Position numbers and translations under genes: made by a program
Source of the DNA: Azohydromonas australica DSM 1124
GTDB lineage: Bacteria > Pseudomonadota > Gammaproteobacteria > Burkholderiales > Burkholderiaceae_C
Assembly: GCF_000430725.1 (NCBI RefSeq)
Contig: NZ_KE387204.1
Span: forward strand, 317,241-381,240
Length of the DNA stretch: 64,000 nt
Direction: 5' to 3'
In this document: in pieces, positions 43,303 to 54,908 of the stretch
Numbering within the stretch: position 1 is the stretch's first letter
Layout of the letters: each line of letters opens with the position of its first letter
Notes under the pieces: generated by a model
Database searches by the model: none
Told to the model about the DNA's origin: nothing
Seen by the model: the letters and a program-made list of their open reading frames with translations, nothing else

Positions 43303-45497
43303 CAAGGCTCCTGGGCTCGGGAAGGAAGGAAGAAACCGAAGGTCGCGCCGTGCCCGGGCTCGCCCCGCGCCCAGACGCTGCCGCCGTGGCGCTCCACGAT
43401 GCGGCGCACGTTGGCCAGGCCGATGCCCGTGCCCTCGAACTCCTCGGCCGGGTGCAGGCGCTGGAACACGCCGAAGAGCTTGTCCACGTACTTCATCTGG
43501 AAGCCCACGCCGTTGTCGCGCACCTCCAGCCCGGCGCCGTCGGGCCGGCGCAGGGGCAGCACCTCGATCACCGCGGGGTCGCGCCCGCGGCTGTACTTGA
43601 GCGCGTTGCCCAGCAGGTTGCGCACCACCACCTGCATCAGCAGCGGGTCGCCCCAGAGGGCAGGCAGTGACGGCGCCACCTGCCAGCGCACCGGCCGCTC
43701 GCCCGGCTGCGAGAGCTCGCGCACGAGCTCGGCCACCATCAGGTTGGTGTCGATCTCGCTGCGCTTGAGCGCCGCGCGCCCCATGCGCGAGAAGTCCAGC
43801 AGCGCGTCCACCAGCCGCCCGGCGTAGGTGGCGGCCTCCTTGACGTGGGTGAGGTAGCGCCGCGAGCGCTCGCCCAGCTGCGCGTCGTCGCTGTCGAGCA
43901 CCAGGTCCACGTAGCCGGCGATGTGGCGCATGGGCGCGCGCAGGTCGTGCGAGACGGTGTAGGAGAAGGCTTCGAGCTCCTTGTTGACGCGGCCCAGCTC
44001 GGTGGCGAACTCGGCCATCTCTTCGGCGCGGCGCAGCACGATGCCGATGAGCGCCTGGCGCAGCTCCATCGCCGCGGCCAGCTCGCCGCCGGTCCAGGGC
44101 AGCGAGCGCCCGCGCAGCTGCTCCTGCCAGCTCTCGAAGCTGCGCCGCGGATGCAGCCGCCCGTCGTCCGCCGAGACCGTCTTGCGCGGGTTGCCCGCCC
44201 ACCGCACCGTCTGCACCACCTCGGGCCGGAACCACAGGATCCAGTGCCGGTGCACCTGCGAGATGGAGATCGCCAGCACCCCGGCGGCGGCATGCCCGCC
44301 CTCGCCGGAGGCGGTGTCGCCGCTGGCCATCTCCGGCAGCAGCTCCGACAGCCGGTCGGTGTGGAACAGCTCACGCCCGTGCAGCGCGATGCGCTTGGTC
44401 AGTTCCTGGATGCGCGGCGCCGGCGGGCACGCGCCCAGGGTCCAGCACTCGGCGTCCAGCACCACCGCCGCGCCGGCAGCGCGCGCCAGGCGCAGCAGCA
44501 CCGGCTCCTCGGCGATCCGGCGCAGCGTGGCGTCGCTCTCGGCCAGGTGCGACACGATCTCCAGCGTGATCTGGCGCAGCTCCAGCCGCGTGGCTACCTC
44601 GGCGTTGTCCTCGCGCGCCTCGATCTGCAGCGACACCAGCCGCGCCAGGTGCTCGCAGGCCACGCGCGTCTCGAACGACACGGGCCGCGGCGCATGGTCG
44701 TGGCAGGAGATCAGCCCCCACAGCCGCCCGCGCACGACGATGGACACCGACATCGACGCCAGCGTGCCCATGTTGCGCATGTACTCCAGGTGCAGTGGCG
44801 AGACGCTGCGCAGCGCCGCCCAGGACAGGTCGATGTCCGTGGGCCGCCAGCGCGCGTCCACGCAGCGCAGCGGCACGGGCCGGTAGTTGGCGTCCGGGAT
44901 CAGGCGGATCTGGTTGAGCAGGTACAGCTGCCGGGCCTGCGGCGGGATGTCCGAGGCCGGGAAGCGGTGCGCGAGGTAGGCGTCGTAGCCCGCGTCCAGC
45001 GACTCGGCCAGCACCTCGCCGTGCCCCTCGTCGTCGAAGCGGTAGGCCAGGCAGCGCCCGAAGCCGGTGAGCCGCTTCAGCTCCTCGGTGGCCAGCGCCA
45101 GCAGCGCGGGGACGGACGGCGCCTCCTGGAGCCGCGGCAGGAATCGCCGCGCCAGGTCGTACACCGGCGCCTGCAGCCCCAGCGGCTCGGCCGCAGGCTC
45201 GAACTCCAGCAGCGCCAGCGCGTCCACGCGGTGGCCGGTGAGGTCCCAGCGCCGGCCTTCCAGCGCCACGGTGCCCAGCGGCGCGGGCGCCTCGCCGGGG
45301 CGCAGCGCGGCCAGCCGCGCCGGCAGCCAGCCCGACCACGCGTCCAGCGACGGCGCCGCGGGCCAGTTCTCGCTGAACGCCACCAGGCGCCCGTCGTCGG
45401 CGGCAAGCGCGACCAGGCGCCCGTGCGGCTGGATGCCGCCGGGCACGCGGATGGGCTCGTTGGCGCACTCGGCCAGCTCAAACGGCAGCGGGTCCAT
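43302..45497 (-). CDS. bphP: Bacteriophytochrome histidine kinase (biliverdin-binding red/far-red sensor)
   Basis: The 731-residue protein has PAS-GAF-PHY-HisKA-HATPase order. The biliverdin-attachment Cys is Cys11 in ELAECANEPIRVPGGIQPHG, as in bacterial phytochromes. The GAF domain has FPASDIPPQARQLYLLNQIRLIPD (the Asp of PASDIP) and SPLHLEYMRNMGTLASMSVSIVVRGRLWGLISCHDHAPR, with the chromophore His. The PHY tongue PRRSFESWQEQLRGRSLPW is intact. HisKA has FSYTVSHDLRAPMRHIAGYVD and the HATPase RNLLGNALKYSRGRD and GTGIGLANVRRIVERHGG. All key positions are present, so it should be photoactive. A heme oxygenase gene upstream can supply biliverdin. It overlaps the second regulator gene. Confidence 0.95.
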   Translation of the reverse strand: MDPLPFELAECANEPIRVPGGIQPHGRLVALAADDGRLVAFSENWPAAPSLDAWSGWLPARLAALRPGEAPAPLGTVALEGRRWDLTGHRVDALALLEFEPAAEPLGLQAPVYDLARRFLPRLQEAPSVPALLALATEELKRLTGFGRCLAYRFDDEGHGEVLAESLDAGYDAYLAHRFPASDIPPQARQLYLLNQIRLIPDANYRPVPLRCVDARWRPTDIDLSWAALRSVSPLHLEYMRNMGTLASMSVSIVVRGRLWGLISCHDHAPRPVSFETRVACEHLARLVSLQIEAREDNAEVATRLELRQITLEIVSHLAESDATLRRIAEEPVLLRLARAAGAAVVLDAECWTLGACPPAPRIQELTKRIALHGRELFHTDRLSELLPEMASGDTASGEGGHAAAGVLAISISQVHRHWILWFRPEVVQTVRWAGNPRKTVSADDGRLHPRRSFESWQEQLRGRSLPWTGGELAAAMELRQALIGIVLRRAEEMAEFATELGRVNKELEAFSYTVSHDLRAPMRHIAGYVDLVLDSDDAQLGERSRRYLTHVKEAATYAGRLVDALLDFSRMGRAALKRSEIDTNLMVAELVRELSQPGERPVRWQVAPSLPALWGDPLLMQVVVRNLLGNALKYSRGRDPAVIEVLPLRRPDGAGLEVRDNGVGFQMKYVDKLFGVFQRLHPAEEFEGTGIGLANVRRIVERHGGSVWARGEPGHGATFGFFLPSRAQEP

Positions 45498-45697
45498 GCG
45501 TCATCCCCCGAGCGGCGCGCCGGCCCGGCGCTCCTGTTTCATTCATCCCTGTGCGTGATCGGTTCGTGTCATTCATTCATGCGCAGCACGGCCATGCCGG
45601 CGTATGGAACAGGTTTTCGCCGGCGCATCGGCGGGGCTCAGCAAGCGGCGTACCGGTGCCGCGGCCGCGGCCCGCGGGCCGGGATCTGGCGCCAGGC

Positions 45698-46156
45698 TCA
45701 GCTGGCCTGGCGCTGCGAGCGCACCGAGCCCGGCGGCGGTTCGTTGATCACCGCCCAGAACATGCCCAGCTCGGCGATGGCGCCGATGAACTGCTTGAAC
45801 TCCACCGGCTTGACCACGTAGGCGTTCACGCCCAGCGCGTAGCTGCGCGTCACGTCTGCCTCCTCCTGAGAGGAGGTCAGCATCACCACCGGGATGCTGC
45901 GCAGCGTCTCCGAGGCGCGCACGGCCTGCAGCACCTCCAGGCCGTTGAGCTTGGGCAGCTTCAGGTCCAGCAGGATCACCGCCGGGTTGCCCTCCGGACG
46001 CCCGGCCCATTCGCCCTCGCGCTGCAGGTATTCCAGCGCCTGGGCGCCGTCGCGCACGACGACCACCTCGTTGGCGAGCTGCGTGCGCTCCAGCGCCAGC
46101 AGCGTGAGTTCCAGGTCGCGCGCGTCGTCCTCGACCAGCAGGATCGGCTTGAGCAT
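45698..46156 (-). CDS. CheY-like response regulator (Rcp1 type), first copy
   Basis: This 152-residue receiver is about 85-90 % identical by eye to the regulator at 42844-43302 (same length, same PAVILLDLKLPK.NGLEVLQAVRASETLRSIPVVMLTSSQEE..V.RSYALGVNAYVVKPVEFKQF body). Differences cluster in the first helix and the C-terminal tail. Its ATG shares a base with the heme oxygenase stop, so the two are translationally coupled. It is separated from bphP by 200 bases with no gene. Confidence 0.9.
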   Translation of the reverse strand: MLKPILLVEDDARDLELTLLALERTQLANEVVVVRDGAQALEYLQREGEWAGRPEGNPAVILLDLKLPKLNGLEVLQAVRASETLRSIPVVMLTSSQEEADVTRSYALGVNAYVVKPVEFKQFIGAIAELGMFWAVINEPPPGSVRSQRQAS

Positions 46157-46761
46157 CAGGCCTCCTCAGGCGACGGCGCGTCCAGCACCTGGCGGAAACA
46201 GCCCAGCAGCGCGTCGAAGGTGGCGACGGCTGCGGCGCAGGCGCTCTGGCGCTCCTGCTCCGAGGTGCCGACCTCGTGCGCCAGGCGCTCGCGGAAATCG
46301 GCCCACAGCGCGCCGGTGTGCGGTCCCCAGCCGTGGAAGTAGGCCGCGCCGTTGTCCGGGCCCATGCCCCATTGCGCGTGCACCTGGCGGGCGATGAGCT
46401 TGCCGCCCAGCGCCGAGCCTTCGAGCACGTACATCGAGCCGAACAGCGAGGCCCGGTCGGGCAGGTCCAGCTCGGCCACGGGGTCGGCCACCACGGCCGG
46501 CGCCAGGCCCAGCGCCGCGAGGTCGCGCTGCAGCAGCGGCAGCCGCGAGCGGTCGTCGAACCAGCCCTGCAGCCGCCACGGCAGCCGCGGGCGCAGCCGC
46601 GCCTCCCAGCACGGCACGAAGGCGCCGAAGCCGGTGAGCACGTGCGCGTAGTGCTCGCGGTCCAGCGCTTGGTCGAGCTTCAGCAACGCCTCGATGGCCT
46701 GGTGCCGTTCGGCACAGGCCTGTCGCAGCGCGCCGAGCACGGTGGTGCTCTCGTCGCTCAT
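46156..46761 (-). CDS. bphO: Heme oxygenase for biliverdin synthesis (BphO type)
   Basis: The 201-residue protein has the biliverdin-producing heme oxygenase pattern: ACAERHQAIEALLKLDQ with the proximal heme His, YAHVLTGFGAFVPCWE, and the distal-helix segment SLFGSMYVLEGSALGGKLIARQVHAQWG. It opens heme to biliverdin IXa, iron and CO, which gives the bacteriophytochrome its chromophore. The ATG at 46761 is preferred over an upstream TTG. It is the first gene of the operon, and the neighbouring kinase gene ends 135 bases upstream. Confidence 0.9.
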   Translation of the reverse strand: MSDESTTVLGALRQACAERHQAIEALLKLDQALDREHYAHVLTGFGAFVPCWEARLRPRLPWRLQGWFDDRSRLPLLQRDLAALGLAPAVVADPVAELDLPDRASLFGSMYVLEGSALGGKLIARQVHAQWGMGPDNGAAYFHGWGPHTGALWADFRERLAHEVGTSEQERQSACAAAVATFDALLGCFRQVLDAPSPEEA

Positions 46762-46819
46762 CCCTGTTTTCAAGTGGTGAAATTAAGAGCCATTTTCACC
46801 CAGCTGCGGGCCGGGCCGG

Positions 46820-46836
46820 GTTGACATGGTCTCAAC
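46820..46836. promoter_or_regulatory. Inverted repeat upstream of the phytochrome operon
   Basis: GTTGA-N7-TCAAC, about 60 bases before the bphO start, in the gap between the CACHE kinase stop and bphO. On the minus strand TTGAGA in the repeat can serve as a -35 hexamer. A possible operator; no known motif is assigned. Confidence 0.35.
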
Positions 46837-46896
46837 TCGCGATTCCTGGGCGCAGCGGGCGGCCCAAGGACCGGGACTGCGCGTCGTATCCGGGCC

Positions 46897-49587
<2,691 letters not shown>

Positions 49588-49995
49588 GCGACGTTCCGAG
49601 CGATCAAGCCGTGGCGACGATGCGCGGGCTTCGGCAGGAAAAGCGCGGCATCCGCATTCGCCCGCGCGACCTGAATGGCAAGATTTAAGTTAAGTTGCTG
49701 CACTGCAGCATCAAGGAGGATAACTCAAGAATCTATTTCTCTTGCCGGCCTCGGATATTGGGCTGCTTTGCAAGCCCTGCAGGGCGAACGTTAATTGACC
49801 GTTCGCTTTGGAAATTCTCCGTGCGATATATGTTCAAAGCGCTTTCAAAGTCCGTGAAAAGATTTCACGCGACATGCCGTGATTTGAAAATCATGGTCCT
49901 GATTAACGTGGATCAATTGCATGACCGGGCAATCACGGGTTTCCCCGGGTTTGCGTGCCCCCTGTCCGCTGTCCGGTTTTTTCTACGTGCCGCGA
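49588..49995. other. AT-rich, palindrome-dense intergenic island
   Basis: About 250 bases (49685-49930) are much more AT-rich than the rest of the window and hold several short palindromes: TGCTGCA-C-TGCAGCA (49696-49710), GTGAAA-AGA-TTTCAC (49854-49868) and TGATTT-GA-AAATCA (49880-49893), plus CAAAGCGCTTTC. A GGAGG at 49715 is not followed by a credible start. No gene is evident. It could hold the promoter of the CACHE kinase, a small RNA, or the relic of an acquired segment. Confidence 0.45.
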
Positions 49996-51096
49996 TCAGC
50001 CCGCGGGCAGCTCCAGGCTCACCACCGTGCCCTGGCCGGGGCTGCTGTGCAGCTCCAGCGTGCCGTCCATGGCCTGCACCAGGGTGCGCGCGGTGGCCAG
50101 GCCCAGGCCCGCGCCCTGGATGGCCGAATGCTCGCGCCCCGCGCGCGCGAAGGGCTGGAACAGCTGCGCCAGGCGTTCCGGTGCGATGCCCTCGCCGTCG
50201 TCGGCCAGCGTGAGGCGCACGCGCCCCTCCAGCGCCTGCGCCTGCACCCACAGGTGGCCGCCCTCGTGGCCGTAGCGGATGGCGTTGCAGGCCAGCGCCG
50301 CCAGCGCCTTCTGCAGCCGAGCCGCGTCAGCGCGTACCCGCAGCGCCGGCGCGACGTCGTGGCCGTGCACGCTCACGCGCCGCGCCTGCGCCAGTGCCGC
50401 CAGCGGCTCCAGCGCGGCCTGCACGCAGTCCGCGAGCGCCAGCGACTCGGGTTGCAGCAGCTGGCGCAGGCCGTCCTCGCCTTGCTGCAGGTCGAGCAGG
50501 TCCTCCACCAGCGCCAGCAGCTGGTGCCCGGCCTCGTCGATGTGGCCGAGGTAGCGCTGCGCCAGCGGGCTGTCGTTGCCTGGCAGGGTGCGCAGCAGCT
50601 GCGCGAAGCCCAGCACCGCGTTGAGCGGGGTGCGCATCTCGTGGCTGGCGCGCGAGAGCAGCAGCACCTGCGCGTCGCGCTGCGCCTGTGCCGTCTCGGC
50701 GGCGCGCTGCGCGCGCTCCAGCGCCGTGCGCGCCAGCGCCACCTCGATGGCCGCGCGCAGCTCGCGCGGCTGGAAGGGCTTGGTGATGAAGCCCAGCGGC
50801 GCGGTGCGCGCCGCGCGCGCCACGGTGTCGTCGTCGCTGTGCGAGGTCAGGAAGATCACCGGCGGCCCGCCGCCGGAGCCCAGCCGCGCCGCGGTGTCCA
50901 CGCCGTCGAGCGGGCCGTGGATGCGGATGTCCATCAGCACCAGGTCCGGCGGCTCCTGCGCCGCCAGCCGCAGCGCCTGCTCGCCCGACGTGGCGGGTCC
51001 CAGCACGCGGTAGCCCATGTCCTGCAGCTCCAGCTTCAGGTCCAGGGCGATCACGGCCTCGTCCTCGACGATCAGGATGGCGGGCGGCTGCTTCAT
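49996..51096 (-). CDS. REC-HisKA-HATPase histidine kinase with N-terminal receiver
   Basis: The 366-residue soluble protein has an N-terminal receiver (about 8-125; ILIVEDEAVIALDLKLELQDMG, acceptor Asp in LVLMDIRIHG, Lys in FITKPFQPREL), then HisKA with SRASHEMRTPLNAVLGFAQLLR and an HATPase (AALACNAIRYGHEGG, ADDGEGIAPERLAQLFQPFARAG, GAGLGLATARTLVQAMDG). It lacks a sensor domain; it takes its input as a phosphoryl group on the receiver. This is the usual form of a relay kinase. The ATG at 51096 is used; the first 44 residues of the longer frame are not family-like. Confidence 0.85.
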   Translation of the reverse strand: MKQPPAILIVEDEAVIALDLKLELQDMGYRVLGPATSGEQALRLAAQEPPDLVLMDIRIHGPLDGVDTAARLGSGGGPPVIFLTSHSDDDTVARAARTAPLGFITKPFQPRELRAAIEVALARTALERAQRAAETAQAQRDAQVLLLSRASHEMRTPLNAVLGFAQLLRTLPGNDSPLAQRYLGHIDEAGHQLLALVEDLLDLQQGEDGLRQLLQPESLALADCVQAALEPLAALAQARRVSVHGHDVAPALRVRADAARLQKALAALACNAIRYGHEGGHLWVQAQALEGRVRLTLADDGEGIAPERLAQLFQPFARAGREHSAIQGAGLGLATARTLVQAMDGTLELHSSPGQGTVVSLELPAG

Positions 51097-51360
51097 GGGC
51101 GGTGGACTGCGGGGACGTGGATGACTGCGGGAATCCCTGCCGGCGGCCGGTGCGCCGGGACGCCTGCCGCAGGCATCCCGGGACCGGAACCTGGGGGCGC
51201 GGGCCAGCTTAGCGGGCGAACTTGACACCGCCCGTAAGGTGACCCGGGGCCTGCCTGGGGCGTTCGGCGCGAAGAGGCGGCGCGTGAGACTTATGCACGG
51301 CCGGGGCGTGCGCGTGGACGGGCCGTTCCGCGCGGCACCCCGGACGGCGCCACTCGCCTC

Positions 51361-53544
51361 TCAGGCCGACGCGCGCCGCGGCTGTGCCAGGGCGGTGGCC
51401 GCGGCCCGTTCCTGCAGCTGGTCCAGGTCGATCACGCGGTCGGCCGAGCGGATGGTCTCCGGCCGGTGCGCCACGATGATGCGGGTGACCTGCGTGGCGC
51501 GGATGGCCGCGCTCACCGCGCGCTCGTTGGCCAGGTCCAGGTGGCTGGTGGCCTCGTCCAGCAGCAGCACGCCGGGGCGGCGGTAGAGCGCGCGCGCGAT
51601 GAGCAGCCGCTGCTTCTGCCCGCCGGAGAGCACCGTGCCCATGTCGCCGATGAGCGTGCCGTAGCCCATGGGCATGGCGGCGATCTCCTCGTGCAGGCAG
51701 GCCTGGCGCGCGCTGGCCTCGATGCGCCGCGCCTCCGGCCGCTCGGCGAAGAAGCAGATGTTGTCGGCGATGGAGCCGGCGAAGAGCTGGTCGTCCTGCA
51801 TCACCACGCCGATGCGCGCGCGCCACGCGGCGCTGTCCATGCGCGCCAGCGGCCGGCCGTCCACCAGCACCTCGCCCTGCACCGGCTGCAGCAGGCTGGC
51901 CAGGATCTTGAGCAGCGTGGTCTTGCCGCAGCCCGAGGCGCCCACGATCGCCACCGTCTCGCCCGCGCCCACCGCGAAGCTCAGGCCGTCCAGGATCCAG
52001 GGCTCATGCTCGCCGTAGCGAAAGCGCAGCCCCTGCACCTCGACGGCGGCCGGCACCGCCTGCGCCGACGCCTCCTCCTCGTGCGCCATCGGCGCGGGCC
52101 CCGCCGCGCCGGCTTCCGGCGCGGTCAGCGCGATGTCGGCCAGCCGCTCGGCGTGCAGCCGCAGCATCGCCAGGTCGGCCGCGCGGTCGATGAGGCTGCT
52201 GACGCGGCCCAGGAACTGGTCCTTGTAGGCCAGGAACGCCAGCAGCATGCCCACCGTCATGGCGCCGTCGAGCACCCGCTGCGCCCCCAGCCACACCACC
52301 AGGATCAGCAGCAGGCCCACGAGCAGCATGTTGGCCGTGCGCAGCAGGAGGCGCAGCTTCTGCGTGCCGAGCTGGCGGTTCACCGCCTCCACCAGCAGGT
52401 TGAGCCAGTGCGCGCGCCGGCCGTCCTGGCCGTTGAACAGCTTGATGGCCTTGATGCCGCGCAGCGTCTCCAGGAAGTGGCTGTCGCGCCGCGCGCTCCA
52501 GACGATGGCCTCGGCCGAGGCCAGGCGCAGCGGCGCGTACAGCGCCCAGCGCAGCAGCGCGTACAGCACCGTGCCGCCCACCACCACCGCGGCCAGCAGC
52601 GGCGCGAACACCACCATGATCGCCAGCGTCAGCAGCGCCATCAGGCCGTCCAGCAGGGTCTCGACCAGGTCCGTGGTGAGCGCCTGCAGGATGGTCTCCT
52701 GCGAGGCGAAGCGCGACATCACGTCGCCCAGGTGCCGCGCCTCGAAGAAGGCCGTGGGCAGGTTGAGCAGGTGCGTGAACAGGTTGGCGCGCCCCTGCAC
52801 CTTGAGCGAGGCGCCCAGCGCGATGACGACCCAGCCGCGCAGCGCCGACACCGCCACGCGCAGCAGCAGCAGCAGCGTGAAGCCCAGCGCCAGCACCGTC
52901 AGCAGCTCGCGGTCGGCGCTCACCAGCGCGTGGTCCACCACCCACTGCATGAACAGCGGGCTGATGACGGCAAAGATCTCGATGGCCAAGGCCAGCGCCA
53001 GCAGCTGCCCCAGCGCGCCGGGCAGGCCCGCCAGGCGTCCGAGCACCGAGCGCATGCGCACCCGCTGCGGCGGCTGCGCGTCCTGGAAGCCGGCCAGCGG
53101 CGTGAGCTCCAGCGCCACGCCGGTGAAGTGGCGCGACAGCGCGTCGAAGCCCAGCCGGCGCACGCCCACGGCCGGGTCGTGGATCACGACCGCGTCGCGC
53201 CCGACCGACCGGAGCACCACGAAGTGGTTCAGGTCCCAGTGCAGGATGCAGGGCAGCCGCAGCGCGCGCATCTCGTCGAGCTCCAGCCGCAGCGGGCGCG
53301 CGGCGAAGCCCAGCCGCTCGGCCATGCCGATGAGGTCCTTCAGGCTCGCGCCCTTGAGCGACACCGGCAGGCGCCGGCGCAGCTCGCCCAGCTCGGACGA
53401 GGCGCCGAACCAGCCGGCCACCATCGCCAGGCAGGCCAGCGCGCACTCCGCGGCCTCGGTCTGCAGCACCACCGGCAGCCGCGCGCCCCAGCCCAGCGCC
53501 AGGCGCTCCAGCGCGCCGGCCACGGCGCCCGGTCCTCCTCTCAT
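51361..53544 (-). CDS. Peptidase-containing ABC exporter (C39, CvaB-like) of the microcin-type operon
   Basis: The 727-residue protein cleaves double-glycine leaders and exports the core peptide. The N-terminal C39 peptidase keeps all catalytic positions: Gln28, Cys34 (LQTEAAECALACLAMVAGWFG), His107 (LHWDLNHFVVL) and Asp123 (VIHDPAVG). Six membrane helices follow (about 165-440), then the ATPase: GASGCGKTTL (Walker A, about 535-544), VMQDDQLFAGSIADN, LSGGQKQRLLIARAL (signature, about 639) and VLLLDEATSHLD (Walker B), VAHRPE. Its ATG overlaps the adaptor gene stop (ATGA). It is the last gene of the operon. Related to CvaB (about 700 residues). Confidence 0.95.
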   Translation of the reverse strand: MRGGPGAVAGALERLALGWGARLPVVLQTEAAECALACLAMVAGWFGASSELGELRRRLPVSLKGASLKDLIGMAERLGFAARPLRLELDEMRALRLPCILHWDLNHFVVLRSVGRDAVVIHDPAVGVRRLGFDALSRHFTGVALELTPLAGFQDAQPPQRVRMRSVLGRLAGLPGALGQLLALALAIEIFAVISPLFMQWVVDHALVSADRELLTVLALGFTLLLLLRVAVSALRGWVVIALGASLKVQGRANLFTHLLNLPTAFFEARHLGDVMSRFASQETILQALTTDLVETLLDGLMALLTLAIMVVFAPLLAAVVVGGTVLYALLRWALYAPLRLASAEAIVWSARRDSHFLETLRGIKAIKLFNGQDGRRAHWLNLLVEAVNRQLGTQKLRLLLRTANMLLVGLLLILVVWLGAQRVLDGAMTVGMLLAFLAYKDQFLGRVSSLIDRAADLAMLRLHAERLADIALTAPEAGAAGPAPMAHEEEASAQAVPAAVEVQGLRFRYGEHEPWILDGLSFAVGAGETVAIVGASGCGKTTLLKILASLLQPVQGEVLVDGRPLARMDSAAWRARIGVVMQDDQLFAGSIADNICFFAERPEARRIEASARQACLHEEIAAMPMGYGTLIGDMGTVLSGGQKQRLLIARALYRRPGVLLLDEATSHLDLANERAVSAAIRATQVTRIIVAHRPETIRSADRVIDLDQLQERAAATALAQPRRASA

Positions 53545-54896
53545 GGCTGCAGCCTCCCGCTCACCGCGTACAGCGGGTCCAGCACCCACTCGGCCAGGCG
53601 CCGGCGCTCCAGCTGCACGTCCGCCTCCAGTGCCATGCCCGGCTGCAGCGGCAGCTCCTGGCCGTAGGCCAGCACGCTCTGGCGCGCCAGGGTCACGACG
53701 ATGCGGTAGCTGGGCTCGGCCCGGCCGCCCGGCGCGGTGCCGCCGGCGTCCTGGCCCGCCACGCCGGCGAGCTGCGGCGGCAGCTCGGCCGGGCTCACGG
53801 CCGAGCGCGAGACGCTCTGGATCACGCCCTCGTGGTGGCCGAAGCGCTGGTATGGGAAGGCCTGGTAGCGCAGCCGCACGCGCTGGCCCGGCTGCAGGAA
53901 GCCCACCGCGCGGCTGGGCCCGTAGAGGTGCGCTTCGAGCCGGCTGCCCGCGGGCAGCACGGACAGCAGCGGCACGGCCGCGGTGGCCAGGGTGCCGGGC
54001 ACGGCCTGGATGGCGGTGACGGTGCCGTCGTGCGGCGCGCTCACCACGATCTCGCGCCGCGCCTCGGCCTCCGCGCGCTCCTGGCCCAGCTGCGCCAGCT
54101 CGCGGTCGATCAGCGCCAGGTCCTTGTGCGCCTTCAGCGGCAGGTCGGCCAGCTCGGCCTCCACGCCCATGCGCTCGCGCGCCAGCGCCAGCCGGCCGCG
54201 CTCGATCTCGCCCAGCCGCGCGTCCTGCTCCAGCCGCTCGGCTTCCACCAGCTGCAGCCGCATCTCCGAGACGAAGCCCTGCCGGAACTGTTCCTGGTGC
54301 AGCCGCTCGTTGCGCAGCGCGATGGCACGGCGCGCCTGCAGCACGGCGATCTCGCGCTCGCTCTGCCGCAGCTCGCCCTGCAGCGCCGCCACGCGGTCGG
54401 CCAGCGCGCGCTGCTGCTGCGCCAGCAGCCGCTGCTGCTGCTCGCGCTCGGCCAGCAGGCTCTCGCGCCGCTGCGCCTGCTGGCGCGCCACCTCCGCCTG
54501 CACCGCGCCGAGCGTGGTGCTCTGCACTTCGTCGGAGAGCGTGAGCAGCGCCTCGCCCTGGCGCACCGCCTGGCCCTCGCTCACGTGCAGCCGCTGCACC
54601 ACGCCGGGCCGCGGCGCGAACACGCGCACCACGCCCTGTTGCGGCACCAGCCAGCCGCTGACGCGCGCAGTGCGCGTGAAGTGCCCCAGGAACAGCAGCG
54701 CCACCACGGCCGCCGCGGCCAGCGCGGCCACCAGCGTCAGCAGCCGGTGCGACAGACGCGGCGCCAGCAGCACCGTGCCCAGCCACTGCGCCTGGCGCTC
54801 GGCCAGCACTTCGCGGCGGAACAGCGGCACCGCGGCGACAGCGCCGCGCGCGCCGTCCCCGCTTGGGGCCGGCTGGTGTGAGACCCGCGGCAGCAT
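53541..54896 (-). CDS. HlyD/CvaA-type membrane-fusion adaptor of the microcin-type exporter
   Basis: The 451-residue protein has one membrane helix (LLTLVAALAAAAVVALLFLGHF, about 52-73), a split biotinyl-lipoyl domain (VVRVFAPRPGVVQRLHVSEGQAVRQGEALLTL and VVSAPHDGTVTAIQAVPGTLATAAVPLLSVLP), a long coiled-coil hairpin between them (about 125-290, Gln/Glu/Arg-rich) and a C-terminal beta domain (RVRLRYQAFPYQRFGHHEGVIQSVSRSAVSP). It links the inner-membrane exporter to an outer-membrane TolC-like channel, which is not encoded here. It is about 40 residues longer than CvaA. It follows the ParB-like gene by 12 bases and overlaps the exporter gene. Confidence 0.9.
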   Translation of the reverse strand: MLPRVSHQPAPSGDGARGAVAAVPLFRREVLAERQAQWLGTVLLAPRLSHRLLTLVAALAAAAVVALLFLGHFTRTARVSGWLVPQQGVVRVFAPRPGVVQRLHVSEGQAVRQGEALLTLSDEVQSTTLGAVQAEVARQQAQRRESLLAEREQQQRLLAQQQRALADRVAALQGELRQSEREIAVLQARRAIALRNERLHQEQFRQGFVSEMRLQLVEAERLEQDARLGEIERGRLALARERMGVEAELADLPLKAHKDLALIDRELAQLGQERAEAEARREIVVSAPHDGTVTAIQAVPGTLATAAVPLLSVLPAGSRLEAHLYGPSRAVGFLQPGQRVRLRYQAFPYQRFGHHEGVIQSVSRSAVSPAELPPQLAGVAGQDAGGTAPGGRAEPSYRIVVTLARQSVLAYGQELPLQPGMALEADVQLERRRLAEWVLDPLYAVSGRLQP

Positions 54897-54908
54897 GGCC
54901 GGCGGCCC

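Noticed and set aside
53545..54786. Long N-terminal extension of the exporter frame (to 1141 aa)
   Set aside because: It is an Arg/Ala/Gly-rich shadow of the adaptor gene; the exporter ATG overlaps the adaptor stop and gives a complete C39 domain.
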